Shown here one piece after another: positions 10,861-20,153 of a stretch of DNA of 64,000 nt (its first letter is position 1; each line of letters opens with the position of its first letter). The DNA lies in contig NC_060250.1 of assembly GCF_921293095.1 (NCBI RefSeq), positions 11,240,001-11,304,000 of the forward strand, in the 5' to 3' direction. Under the pieces are notes generated by a model that was not told where the DNA came from, did not search any database, and worked only from the letters and a program-made list of their open reading frames with translations. Made by a program: the position numbers and the translations under genes. This DNA is from Ischnura elegans (taxonomy: Eukaryota; Arthropoda; Insecta; Odonata; Coenagrionidae).

Positions 10861-11154
10861 TTGAAGTTGAGGATGGCCTCGTTTGAAGCCAGCCTAGCTC
10901 GGCGAGGAGATCCCTCGACCGCGTCATATCATAAAAGTCTCCTCCAGCTCGGCTCATAGGAGGAGGGGTTTGAGCCAGCGGAAATGACGCACTGTTGAGG
11001 ACGATGTTTCTGGTTTCAGAGTTGACAGTCTTCCAACATTGTTCCATGTTCATTTTTTCGAATCATATTTGCACAGACATGCGCAGTAGCGATATACCGA
11101 ATGCGGCCGGGGATATACCCGCCAATATCAACAATAGAAACAGAAATGGCTAAC

Positions 11155-11412
11155 AAGGGGAATACACGACCTTCGGGTGGCTGATTGAGCTCAAATTTTC
11201 TGATTCGGTAGATCACGGCTATCAACTAAATATGCCGAAGCAAGGCGACGCACTTCTCAAAACTTTTCAAGAAAAAATCAATTAAAAATCGTAAAAAACG
11301 GGTCTACGCTATATATCCGGTATTTCCTTATTATTTACAAGGCAGCGGTGGCTCAGTGGTAACGGTGGTTGACTGTGGATGTAAAAGGGTGGCGAGTTCG
11401 ATCCTCACTCTT
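11155..11412 (+). repeat. Inner inverted repeat, left arm
   Basis: Starts GGGGAATACACGACCTTCGG and runs through GATTCGGTAGATCACGGCTA to the tRNA-like sequence. It pairs, inverted, with 11889-12150. Differences are scattered substitutions and small gaps. Confidence 0.85.
11341..11411 (+). other. tRNA-like sequence, left copy (A and B boxes)
   Basis: TGGCTCAGTGG (11349-11359) fits the pol III A box and GAGTTCGATCC (11394-11404) fits the B box, at tRNA-like spacing. The T stem has one mismatch and no acceptor stem forms, so I do not call it a functional tRNA. It is best seen as a tRNA-derived promoter unit, such as a SINE head or captured tRNA. Confidence 0.65.
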
Positions 11413-11888
11413 GGTACTTTCTTTATTTTATTTTTCAAGGATTTTATTGTTTGCATTTTTAAAGATTGTTTTCCTATCTTCATTAGCTCAATGAAAATAT
11501 TTTTAGTTCATTTTTTAAATAATAATAAGTGCTGAAAGGGGTAGGAAATGAAGCAAGGGCTATATAATAGCCTTTTCAAGGGCGATTTTGTCTTTATTTG
11601 TTCTCTCTAGGTATATTAGGGTATTGCGAGTGAAAATTGTCTTCTGTAGGGGTGGGGTCAGAATGATGACATTTAAATTATTAATTGGGAGAGAAATCCA
11701 CCCTATCGACGGATTATGCTTTCATTGGGAGTTTAATTGAGAAAATTATTCGTAAGCGTGAATGACGCGTGTATACCGTCAAAAATACAGGGCAGTCGAT
11801 GCGGCGGAGGGAAGAACGCGTTCTCCGTTTGTTCGAGTAGTATCCCGAAACTTGCAAACGAAGAATTTAGTAAAATAAAAGAAATACT

Positions 11889-11958
11889 GTGAGTGAGGAT
11901 CGAACTCACCATCCTTACATCCACAGTCAACCACCGTTACCACTGGGCCACCGCTGCC
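11889..11958 (-). other. tRNA-like sequence, right copy (A and B boxes)
   Basis: Inverted twin of the left copy: GGCAGCGGTGGCCCAGTGG, then TTGACTGTGGATGTAA, then GTGAGTTCGATCCTCAC, whose 5-bp T stem is perfect. As in the left copy, no acceptor stem pairs and the anticodon stem lacks a base. The two copies point toward each other across the element's centre. Confidence 0.65.
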
Positions 11959-12150
11959 TTGAAAAATAAATATGAAAATACCGGATATATACCGTAGAAC
12001 CGTTTTTTTTACCATTTTTAATAGCTTTTTTCTCGAAAAGTTTTGAGAAGTGCGTCGTCTTGCTTCGGCATATTTAATTGATAGCCGTGATCTACCGAAT
12101 CAGAAAATTTGAGCTCAATCGGCCACCCGAAGGTCGTGTATTCCCCTTGT
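11889..12150 (-). repeat. Inner inverted repeat, right arm
   Basis: Inverted counterpart of 11155-11412. It includes the second tRNA-like sequence and, at its outer end, the first codons of the Myb-like frame. Confidence 0.85.
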
Positions 12151-12156
12151 CAGTCG

Positions 12157-12309
12157 GAGCGCATGGCCAGGCAGGAGCAGGAAATTTTGTGCAATTTGGT
12201 GGTCAAGTACAAGGACGTAATTGAGTGTAAGCGCTCGGATGCGGAGTCCGTTTTAAGCAAGGCAAGATGTTGGCAGAAAATAACGGAAGAGTTTTATAAT
12301 CATGGATGA
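12157..12309 (+). pseudogene. Myb/SANT-like DNA-binding fragment of a Harbinger second protein
   Basis: The frame reads ERMARQEQEILCNLVVKYKD, VIECKRSDAESVLSKARCW and QKITEEFYNHG before a stop. This matches the N-terminal Myb/SANT-like (zeste-type) domain pattern 'E...LL.LV.KYK..IE.KK.DA.S...K..AW..I...FN', including the two tryptophan/aromatic positions near the end. PIF/Harbinger elements encode such a protein beside the transposase to help bind the ends. The fragment stops right after the domain, and I cannot tell whether an exon follows. Confidence 0.65.
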
Positions 12310-12481
12310 ATAATCATCATCTTCTCGCAATGGCGGAAGTCACCTCAAACGCTTTGAGCCGACAATAATCTAACCTCAAAGTTTGAGCCGAGGCTGGCCT
12401 CAAAATTCGACGTTTTTGAGGTTGAGGTCGGTTTTATGATATCGCATCTCCTCCTCCTGACGACAATGAGGTGGAGGCCGG

Positions 12482-12509
12482 CTTCGAGGGGACTTTTATG
12501 ATACGGGCC
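12482..12509 (-). repeat. Right TIR of the Harbinger-type element
   Basis: Exact reverse complement of 10833-10860, followed directly by the second TAA copy. Confidence 0.95.
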
Positions 12510-12512
12510 TAA

Positions 12513-12890
12513 GTCACGGGTTACTCGTCAGTGGCCAGTCAGCAATGTAGCCGTCAGTTGGAGTCGAAGCGCGGGCCTTATGGCCCGTGCGACCTATGCG
12601 CCTCGCTATCTACCCGTGTCATCACCAGCAGCTCCTCTCCTATCCGAGACATTGGTAATATCTTAACTTTTGGCTACTCTGGACGTACCAATTCATTATT
12701 ACTTGATGCCTTTAGCTTGAATTGATTTTGAAATTGGGATTTGAATGTAAATAAACTTTGGGGTAAAAACTTTAAATACTTGTGTGTGATTGTTCGCTTC
12801 CCGACACCAAGGGGAAGAACCCACACGCAATTCAAAGCGTGCGACTCGCAAATTTTCGGTGGCGGGCCGCACCCTTACACTTCTACGCTG
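12513..12890 (+). other. GC-richer segment, possibly an LTR-like end
   Basis: AATAAA at about 12749 is followed by TGTGTGTGATTGTTCGCTTC and a G/C-rich tail ending near TCGGTGGCGGGCCGCAC. The layout of a polyadenylation signal, a short R/U5-like stretch and then a possible primer-binding region recalls an LTR. I could not find the 5' boundary, a second LTR or a target duplication, so this is only a suggestion. Confidence 0.2.
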
Positions 12891-12894
12891 AATG

Positions 12895-12970
12895 AGTGAT
12901 ATTTTCCGGTGGCTTGGCTAGGAGCAAGCTCTACCTTTACCCATCCAAAACTATCTTAGGCAGTGAGAAA
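12895..12970 (+). repeat. Possible 3' fragment of the tRNA-SINE family
   Basis: GGCTAGGAGCAAGCTCTACC and TTTACCCATCCAAAA resemble the family 3' part (AGCTCTACC.TCACCTA.CCAAA) seen in fuller copies elsewhere in the window. It is short and diverged. Confidence 0.4.
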
Positions 12971-12998
12971 GCAGAAAGACGTTCAAAATGTACAACAG

Positions 12999-13230
12999 TA
13001 GTGGCTTGGAGTCTGATGATATCTTGATTCAAAACTTACGCAACAAAATCTAATACGATGGTAATAAATAAAACAACTGATAAGCAATTTAGTATTTGAG
13101 TTAATCGCCAACTTTTCCGAGTGGTGGAGTGTAGTTCGATAGTTTCTTGCGTTTCGAAATTAACTCAACAGAATCACTTCCTAAAATATGCAATACTAGG
13201 GAACGGCGATACTTTCCGGAATCCAACGAA
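12999..13230 (+). repeat. Dispersed repeat, copies C (partial) and B
   Basis: 12999-13055 carries TGATTCAAAACTTACGCAAC. 13047-13230 repeats the order found at 9859-10055, ending with AACGGCGATACTTTCCGGAA. The partial copy next to the fuller one suggests a tandem arrangement of the underlying unit. Confidence 0.6.
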
Positions 13231-13314
13231 AATATATTCCCTAATATGTTCAGAGCGGATATATACACTTCAGAACGTATACGGTTATGATTATTGTTTG
13301 GAGCTTTTGAAAGA

Positions 13315-13395
13315 CTTCATTAAGATTTAAACCGAAACGCTTCGATCTGTTTGTCATCTAAAGCCCTAACCACTTGACCACCACTCTCCCGAGTC
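13315..13395 (-). repeat. tRNA-derived SINE head
   Basis: The minus strand reads GTGGTCAAGTGGTTAGGGC (A box) and, after a suitable gap, CGGTTTAAATC (B-box-like), followed by GAAGTCTT as in other copies of the family. The body has diverged. Confidence 0.55.
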
Positions 13396-14150
13396 ATAAA
13401 CACAACGACCAAATAACGAGAAATAGCGAACTTAATTCAATAAGCACTCGATGAGATACAAGAGATGAGGAGGAGGTTATTCAAAGAGAATTCAGTGCTT
13501 CGATGAGTGTGGGCGATAGAATGGCGTGAGGAGGTTATAAAGCGACGAACGCTACAAACGAAACCCATGGCCGTAAACAAAGGGGCGCTCATCAGAAGGA
13601 AGGACCACATTCCTCCGAAACAGCTGAGCAGACATAAAGGAAGAGGAAAACCCTCTTCCGTGGAAACGGAAGATCCACCAACAAAGCAGCGGTCTCCAAT
13701 ATATATTAACCCCCTTCCTGGTATTAAAGCAGATAAACCATCCCCTATGCAACCTAATCCCTCCAGAATCCATCCCGCATTTCTTCTTCAATCAACCGGC
13801 AGAAACCTCTCAATGTGAATTGACCCACTTTAAAAAAACTCCACGGTTGAACCATCGCCCAAAGTTGATAAAATATGCGCATTGTAAGGAGTCGTCATTT
13901 GATTTTTGAAATAAAAATTCCTTATGTAGTAGAAGATTCTGTTATGGGTGTAACACGCGAAGTTTGAGGAAATAGGCTGAAGTTAATTTAACACCGGGAA
14001 TTAAATTCAACATAGGTAGCTTTTTTCAGGTTTAGCCGGCATAGAAAATCAAAGGGTAGGTAATCAACCTTTCTGACTAAAATAAAATATAAAATTTAGT
14101 TATGAAGCACATTGAATTAGGCATCAAAATTTATTTCAGAATTCGTAGAG
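13396..14150. other. Unassigned; a 104-codon frame at 13507-13818
   Basis: The frame at 13507-13818 is Lys/Pro/Ser rich with no domain I recognise, and an opposite-strand frame overlaps it. The rest of the stretch shows nothing. Confidence 0.3.
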
Positions 14151-14151
14151 A

Positions 14152-14330
14152 AAACCAAGAAAGTAGATCGTTGGACTAAAGATCAAAGAGTCCTGAGTTC
14201 AAATTCCGGGTGAAACTTACTGATCAATAAAAGTTCTAGAAGTGCGAGGTGGCCAAGTGAAAGAAACTGGCTCGCATTGCCTGAATGTGTGATATAGGGT
14301 AGTGAAGGGCAAGATTCCTTTTCCGAAATA
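14152..14330 (+). repeat. tRNA-derived SINE copy
   Basis: The head has GTTGGACTAAAGATCAAAGA and the B box GAGTTCAAATTCC, then AAGTGCGAGGTGGCCAAGTG and a tail resembling other copies. It is truncated or diverged at the 3' end. Confidence 0.65.
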
Positions 14331-14647
14331 TTTCTCTAAATATCTGGATGATGCCACTTGTAGTCAATCAGTTTAATTTACGCGCCCAATTGTAACACAG
14401 GGGTGCGTTCAGTGAAAGACGACGAACGACAGAACATTGACTTTTTCTTATTTTTCAGTTTTACGCAACGTTTATTTAATTTGTGGGGCCGCGTAATTTT
14501 TGTATGTGCTTTGGGTGTTTATTTGATTGCTACGTTTGTCTATCTATCCATTATATGCATTCTCTGCCTCAAAAATTCATGCAGTTAGCAGGTTCGCAGC
14601 TCACTATTTGGTAATGTTATGGCGTATGAGGTGTAGCAAGTGCTGTT

Positions 14648-14660
14648 GGGGCAAGAGTCC
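14648..14660 (+). repeat. GGGGCAAGAGTCC motif left of the Harbinger element
   Basis: It recurs at 20122-20134 (one mismatch) directly right of the Harbinger element, and inverted at 20141, 21124 and 21146. It is probably the end sequence of the pogo-like remnant. Confidence 0.7.
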
Positions 14661-14868
14661 TGGGGGGTTGTGTTTGAATCGCTCGTAATTATTCCGAGCA
14701 CGTAACCAAGGAGTCACGTGGTACAATTACGAGCGATTCGGAATTTTGGTGTGTTTGAATCACTCGTAAAAATTTCACTCGTAAAAACCCTTCGTAATTA
14801 TCTGACTCGGTAGCTATCGGTCGGGATGATTACGAAGGATTGACTACGATGGATACCAAGTAAACAAC

Positions 14869-15076
14869 ATGGCGGATTTCATGATGTTAATGTACGCGCA
14901 TGAGAATTTTGGCGACGAGGATTTAGCTGCGGAGAGAACACAGCGTAATTTCAGGAGAAGAGGAGACGCCTTTGAACTGAGTGAGAAGGAATTCAGAAAC
15001 CTTTTTCGCCTCAATGAACGCTGAACCCAAAATCTGATTGACGCCATACATCTCCGAAGCTTCACGGACATCAGCT
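14869..15076 (+). pseudogene. Harbinger transposase, first exon
   Basis: ATG at 14869 opens MADFMMLMYAHENFGDEDLA, then RRRGDAFELSEKEFRNLFRL, then a stop at 15022, with TQNLIDAIHLRSFTDIS following in the same frame. The 'RRR..DPFEL...EFR.LFRL....' string is typical of the N-terminal part of HARBI1-like transposases. A good splice donor, CT|GTAAGT, follows at 15077. The single stop in an otherwise clean exon suggests recent loss of function, although later exons are worse. Confidence 0.8.
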
Positions 15077-15881
15077 GTAAGTAATGTAAACAAAGTAAGT
15101 ACACAAGTTTCATGCATGAATATATATTTTTTTATTCATAGAAATTTTACAGCGATTTATGGTGGTGATCCAACGTTAAATAAGATGTGAAACGCGAATA
15201 AGCCTAACTTTATTACCGCTGTTCTAACTTGCAATATGTTAATAAATTCAGAACATCATTCTGCTAAGTTGGAGTGCGAAAGTTTAAGAAATCATTAAAA
15301 AAGATCATGTTTCATGTAAAGAAAGGTAATGAGGAACTCCGAAAAGCGATGTGCTGGCATATTAACATTAATTTTAAATTGGTGTATTTGAATTTCCCCC
15401 CAAAACAAATACTGCCGTACCGAAAGCGCGTACAATAATACGTTCACTTGTTGTTTTCTCAACATTTCTGCAGGGAGTGATATGTGGTGGAGAGCCGACT
15501 TTTGGTTGTTGATAAGCAAATTGTGCCTTGCTAGAATGATTATTTACTCAGACTCGATAAGTGCAATTGAATTGTTTTACCGTTCATCCTAAATAATTCG
15601 TTTAAAAGTGTTTTAACAGTGATAATGTCCTTCCGTTACCGTATTTCGCTATTTTAGGATAAGTTTATTTATTGTTCTTCAAGTTTGGCTTTGATCTTTC
15701 GTATTAGAACGGTAGTAATTGTGTAACATGGGCCTCATTACATATTAGCTTATCTCTAACTTAAAATAGTCGAATAGATAACCATGAAAATACATTAAGG
15801 TTGTTTCTCACTCGCGCATGTAACCGTGTGTGTCGACAAATGTTCAACTTTGCCTCAAGATAAACACTCATTTCATTACAG

Positions 15882-16029
15882 GTATTGGCTACTCTTACCG
15901 TCAATGCTGTTGGACAATAAGTGTCATACATAGCTTATGATGCATAAATGAACATGGAGAGAAGCTTTTTGTGCCGGAGTGTGGAAGAGGTGACAAAAAC
16001 TATAAATGACTATGTATTTAACGATGGGT
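15882..16029 (+). pseudogene. Harbinger transposase, second exon (decayed)
   Basis: After an acceptor (TTTCATTACAG, ending 15881) the frame reads VLATLTVNAVGQ, a stop, and then CRSVEEVTKTINDYVF. The family has 'VLATLRF.A.G.YQ..VG' followed by 'S.SSVSR.V.EVT.AIN.'. The first part has small internal deletions and two stops occur. The splice phase from the first exon does not fit exactly, in line with decay. Confidence 0.65.
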
Positions 16030-16206
16030 GACCGTGGACCATAGACCAAATTCAATATCATAGCGCTGGCGTAGGTATATACTAACTTGGTATAAAAATT
16101 TATGAACATCCGTGAATAGTGAACGCAGTAGACTGAATGCTATATTTCTTATGTATGCGTCATGCATTAAGTGGTTGGTTTTTACTGGTTATATGTGATG
16201 TATGTA

Positions 16207-16304
16207 TTCCCTATGAAAATCAAAGTAATAGATGGAACTCACATTGCCATGGTGGCATCTCCAAAAAAATCATGTAGTGTTAAAGGAAAGGGATTATTTA
16301 AATT
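16207..16304 (+). pseudogene. Harbinger transposase, start of the DDE catalytic domain
   Basis: The frame reads FPMKIKVIDGTHIAMVASPK and stops about 12 codons later. 'FP...G.IDGTHI.I..P' surrounds the first catalytic aspartate of the PIF/Harbinger DDE domain, and the D in VIDGTHI is kept. I do not find clear later catalytic segments. A string LLGDFLSQQAW near 17247 could be the second-aspartate region, but this is weak. Confidence 0.75.
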
Positions 16305-16504
16305 ATAACATATGTATATCATTTGATTAATATGCAAGTGGTGAGTTCATGTGATTTAATAATATTTTATTTTGAAGCAACTAGGGTCAATTACTTTTTA
16401 GAAATTTACATTGTAACCCATTACCTGCTGAATGATATTTTAAGTGTCAATGAGTAGCCTAATGAGCTTCTTACATTGACTTACCTAACTGGTTTTCCAA
16501 AATA

Positions 16505-16540
16505 GAATATATAATTATAATATATAATTATTATATATCC
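16505..16540. repeat. AT palindrome
   Basis: ATATATAATTATAATATATA and its continuation TTATTATATAT form a nearly self-complementary AT tract. Confidence 0.7.
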
Positions 16541-16988
16541 ATGATTATACAAATTGAAACCATTGCATATCTGCTATGTTCTATAGCAATATATCCCCAA
16601 AGCAATAGATCCTCAAATAGCTATGAATAGCCTTGGGAGGCATGTTAGAATAAGATTATTTTGATTCATCTTACCTTGCTTTGATTTTAATGGTTTCTGT
16701 TCAATTTTTTAATCTGAAGGTTTTGATATTTTGCTTTTCTGTTACTGTTGTATTTTTAATTTTTCAGATTGACTCAACCAGATTCTCCCAGGTTCAAATT
16801 TGGGTGAGGCTTCTGGACAACCCCTACTAAATCATAACATTTAAAATACTAATCCAAAGGATGCTGTTCAGTGGTTGTTTGGTTGACGAATTATTTCAAT
16901 GGAAATACTCTGGTGTGCATTTTTCTCAGAATACCAATCTTTGTATAAATAATAATTCTTAGATCTACTAGGAAGTCTACCATCTGTA

Positions 16989-17217
16989 AAGGCCTGGTTA
17001 CATGATACATTAACATGCACAAGTTAATGCTTAAATGATTGAATGCGTGAATGAACATGAAAATGCACTGTATAACCACCAGACTTGTGTGAACGCAGGA
17101 ACAGAAAATAGAACCTGTTCTAATGTGGTTCATGCATTTGTATATGTTCTGTTCCACCAAAATCGTTCATGATTTCACTCATTAACTATGTGTTTATGTA
17201 CCGTGTAACCAGGCCTT
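16989..17217. mobile_element. Small MITE inside the Harbinger element
   Basis: AAGGCCTGGTTACATGATAC (16989) is matched in inverted form by GTACCGTGTAACCAGGCCTT (17198-17217), about 17 of 20 bases. It is 229 bp long with no coding content, and subterminal inverted ATTAAC/GTTAAT pieces add to its hairpin character. The target duplication is unclear. Such GGCCTGGTTACA ends occur in Harbinger-like MITEs, but this assignment is an inference. Confidence 0.65.
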
Positions 17218-18849
17218 CAGATTGCAGGATAAACTGCTTGACTCCTTGGTGACTTTTTATCACAACAAGCTTGGTATGTACCTTGTTTCACTTAACCCAT
17301 CTTCCAATCTTTCAAAATCTAAAACTAATCCAAACAGTTAAATCAATTTTTAGGGTTCTCCAACAAACATTGGTTTTCAATACCAACAGTTTTGATGTCC
17401 AAGCCAATTTTTCTCTTCAAATGTGCTGAAACATTTTTTTTTTTGCCCTCTTCATACTGAGCCTCCCAAGGCACACCCACTGTACAATAAGCAGGAGTCT
17501 GAATGACAGTCTTTCATGTGTGGTCTAGGTTTATTTACTATAGTTAATAGTAGTGGGTGTAACTCGGTGGAAATGCTTTATCATAGGAGATGAATGAATA
17601 AAAACTTTATTAATTCCATATGGTGATTTATTGTGTCTGACCATGGTTTCGTTACAGTGTAACATGTTCAAGGTGAGACCTTTAAAATGGTTAGCTGTAA
17701 TGAGACCATGGTAGACAAAATTAATCACTATGTGGTAAAAGCAATGTTTTTACTCCTTCAAGTGCTACTTTTTCTTACTTTTCCTTAGCTTATACCATTT
17801 CTGCTTCATTTTCTATTTGGTTTCCCTACTTAGGTGTAGGTATGTCCACAATGGTATGCAGCGGAGATTACTTTCTGCCAATGGGAATGGAATTACTCAT
17901 AAATTTGATGATTGCTTGCATTATTTGTCTTTTATGAAAGTGATTAATGAGGATCATAGGTTTTCCATCCATAATGGTTGTTAATACTCAATATTCAATA
18001 ATAAATCCATTATGGCATACAACATTTTATGTTTCTATGATATGCTGTACTTTCTCAACTTTACATTAATGTGATGTATACCAACTCCTTAATAAACGTT
18101 ATTTCTATTGCAGTGCATCAACGATACTGTGTGTTGTACTTTTCTTTGAAAATAAAGACAATTCAATGCCAAGATACATGTTACTGATACTATTTTTTAT
18201 ATAACCGTGACCTTGTATAAGATAAATTTAAATGTTCACCTATAATAGTGACAAAGCTAATGGATTAGAATAGCATTAATTTTATAACAGCATCCTTTAG
18301 AAACCAAGATGAGTCGTAGATGGAACCAATAGGATCAAGCAAGAGGCTACAGAATTTTTTTTAATAGGAGAGTACATTTTTTGTAACAATTATATTGTGT
18401 TTCTTCCCCTATTTAATTACAAGAAATTAGAATTGGGCATGAAGTATATATGCATTGCTTTGAGGATATTCTTGCAGGTCTTATTGGATACTGAATCCCC
18501 TATGTAGATCAAATTCTATTTTATCTTTTTCACATCTTAAACCTCCCTCCATTCCTATTCATCTTCTAATTTTCTTTTCATTACTGGAATTTTTTTCATC
18601 TTGAACTTTGAAAAAATGGGCATTTCTCTCATTGCTCCTATCTTCCAGCATTAATTTTTGTGCTAGGCATAATTAAAGTTGATTAAAATGCACAGGGGGA
18701 TAGAAACATGTATGAGTGTTAGGTTATGGAAAGTGGATTCAGCACATAAGTAGTAATACTTATGATACAGAATAACTCTCAATGAAAAAGAATAGGCTGG
18801 AAAGTTCACACAAACACTAAATTAGAGCTCAGAGCTAATTTCAGGCTAA

Positions 18850-18948
18850 AATCCCAAGAGGAAATGGCTACATAAGTTGGGCCATTTTACTGCACATACT
18901 ATGTAGTCGCACATACAGGCTGTATAAGCTTTTCCTCTTGGGATATTA
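18850..18948. repeat. Inverted repeat with long loop
   Basis: ATCCCAAGAGGAAA near 18851 and TTTTCCTCTTGGGAT near 18934 form a stem of about 13 pairs around a 70-base loop. It lies just 3' of the Myb-like gene (minus strand). Confidence 0.7.
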
Positions 18949-18976
18949 TGCAAGACTTGCTTTAGAGTCGTCCGCC

Positions 18977-19233
18977 TCATCTTGAGAATTGAAACAATTG
19001 TGCTTGGTGTGGTAGTTTGAGTTGAGGAGGAAGTGAGTGGGGATTAGAAATTGAGAGGGTCTGAATAATTATGGAAAGTGGATTAGAAGTGGAAATAAGT
19101 GTTGAAACACTCTTAGTAGATGTGGAAGGAGATTTTGAGGTTGATGGGGTCGGGTCAAAGGAAGAAAGATCACTTGAGTCCACAGATTCACTATTTTTTC
19201 TTTATCTACCTGGCTTTCTGATGAATTCTGTTG
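18977..19233 (-). pseudogene. Myb-like gene of Harbinger, Ser/Thr/Pro-rich last exon
   Basis: After an acceptor (GGTTATTTCAG, ending at 19234 on the minus strand) the frame reads QQNSSESQVDKE. A shift in an A run then leads into VDSSDLSSFDPTPSTSKSPS and onward to a stop at 18977. Ser-rich linkers of this kind follow the Myb domain in Harbinger second proteins. I infer that it belongs to the exon at 19314-19502, because they share strand, order and phase. Confidence 0.5.
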
Positions 19234-19313
19234 CTGAAATAACCAATGATTATATTTTGTGACATACTCAACTTAGCTACACTTGGGGCCTGCTACGCTA
19301 ATGTTAGTATTAC

Positions 19314-19502
19314 CTCAATATCGAAAATGATTAGTATTTCCTGCAAGTGTTCATGCCCGTGTGTCGCATTCTTCCCTATTAGTGCTATCATACGTTTTTT
19401 AATATGATTAAGCTCATTAAATTTAAGGGCTCCACTCCCAGTCTGGGTGCCCTCACGATTGTAACACGCTACTTTAGAGGCAGATATCAAATCTTGCCAA
19501 CG
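19314..19502 (-). pseudogene. Myb/SANT-like gene of Harbinger, internal exon
   Basis: The exon is bounded by TTTTCCCTCAG|CG (19503) and GAG|GTAATA (19314) and reads RWQDLISASKVACYNREGTQ, TGSGALKFNELNHI and KKRMIALIGKNATHGHEH without a stop, 63 codons in phase 0. 'KW.NL......K......KQTGGG....L......I...I' is the pattern following the Myb helix in the second protein of PIF/Harbinger elements. It lies antisense to the transposase at the other end of the element, as is common in this superfamily. The upstream exon with the start of the Myb domain was not found. Confidence 0.7.
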
Positions 19503-20121
19503 CTGAGGGAAAATTTATTAATCACAACAAATGTTATGAGATTCTTAAATGGCAATTTATGGAAACATAGTTTCTCAGCAATGTATACGATGCTACATAT
19601 TTTTATATTTTTGAGTAAGTAGTTATTTTTACGTTTCATTTAAGCTAATCACTCTGTAAAAAATAATTACTTTATAAGAAAACGATCATTTACCGAAAAA
19701 TATGGATCAGATATGGAAGAATAAGAGGCTAATGTAACGTAAATATAAATAACTAATACGCTTAATGGTTTATTAATAATGAATTAATCATTAATGTCGC
19801 AATCCGTTTCATTTTATATAGTGTACCTTCAGAATGAATTGCCGAAGCATATATTTCTGCTCAGCGATAACTTCATATTTACGCTTTTGTTTACTTTAAT
19901 TTACACCGCGCTACTGACGAATTCGTAAACAAATGAAGGAAATTACAACGTTACCACAACCACCACTCGTGATCCATCTCATTACGAAGGCTCCAATACG
20001 ACTTCGAGACGATAAGTTTCAAACACACCAATTACCCTTCGTGTTGGTGAGCACTCGTAATGGACCGCTCGGGATGGTGAGTGAGTGGAATTATTACGAG
20101 CGATTCAAACACAACCCCCCA

Positions 20122-20153
20122 GGGGCAAGTGTCCGCATGCGGACTCTTGCCCC
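20122..20153. repeat. 32-bp near-perfect palindrome
   Basis: GGGGCAAGTGTCCGCA followed by TGCGGACTCTTGCCCC is an inverted repeat with a single mismatched pair and no loop. It touches the right end of the Harbinger element. Confidence 0.9.

Larger units (their letters stand above)
10833..12509 (+). mobile_element. PIF/Harbinger-type element, palindromic, with tRNA-like arms
   Basis: Ends are perfect 28-bp inverted repeats starting GGCCCGTATCATAAAAGTCC (10833-10860 and 12482-12509), flanked by TAA on both sides (10830-10832, 12510-12512). A 3-bp TWA duplication with GGCCCGT-like ends is typical of PIF/Harbinger. Inside, a second inverted repeat of about 260 bp joins 11155-11412 with 11889-12150 at high but imperfect identity, and each inner arm contains a tRNA-like sequence. 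The right arm carries a Myb/SANT-like frame. There is no transposase, so it depends on another element. The roughly 475-bp centre (11413-11888) shows nothing recognisable. Confidence 0.85.
14661..20121 (+). mobile_element. PIF/Harbinger element, two genes, decayed
   Basis: The ends are inverted repeats beginning TGGGGGGTTGTGTTTGAATC (14661-14693 and 20091-20121), about 30 bases with one or two mismatches. Subterminal copies of GAATCRCTCGTAA occur at 14676, 14727 (inverted) and 14756. Inside are a plus-strand DDE transposase in several decayed exons and a minus-strand Myb-like gene, the usual two-gene plan of the superfamily. I cannot define a 3-bp target duplication because runs of G and C blur both edges. 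The length (about 5.5 kb) suits a full-length element carrying extra insertions. Confidence 0.8.

Noticed and set aside
11341..11411. Functional tRNA gene
   Set aside because: A and B boxes are present but the acceptor stem does not pair and the anticodon arm is faulty.
17240..17290. Second catalytic segment of the Harbinger transposase (LLGDFLSQQAW)
   Set aside because: The resemblance to LLGDSGYP..PW is partial and no further matching sequence follows.
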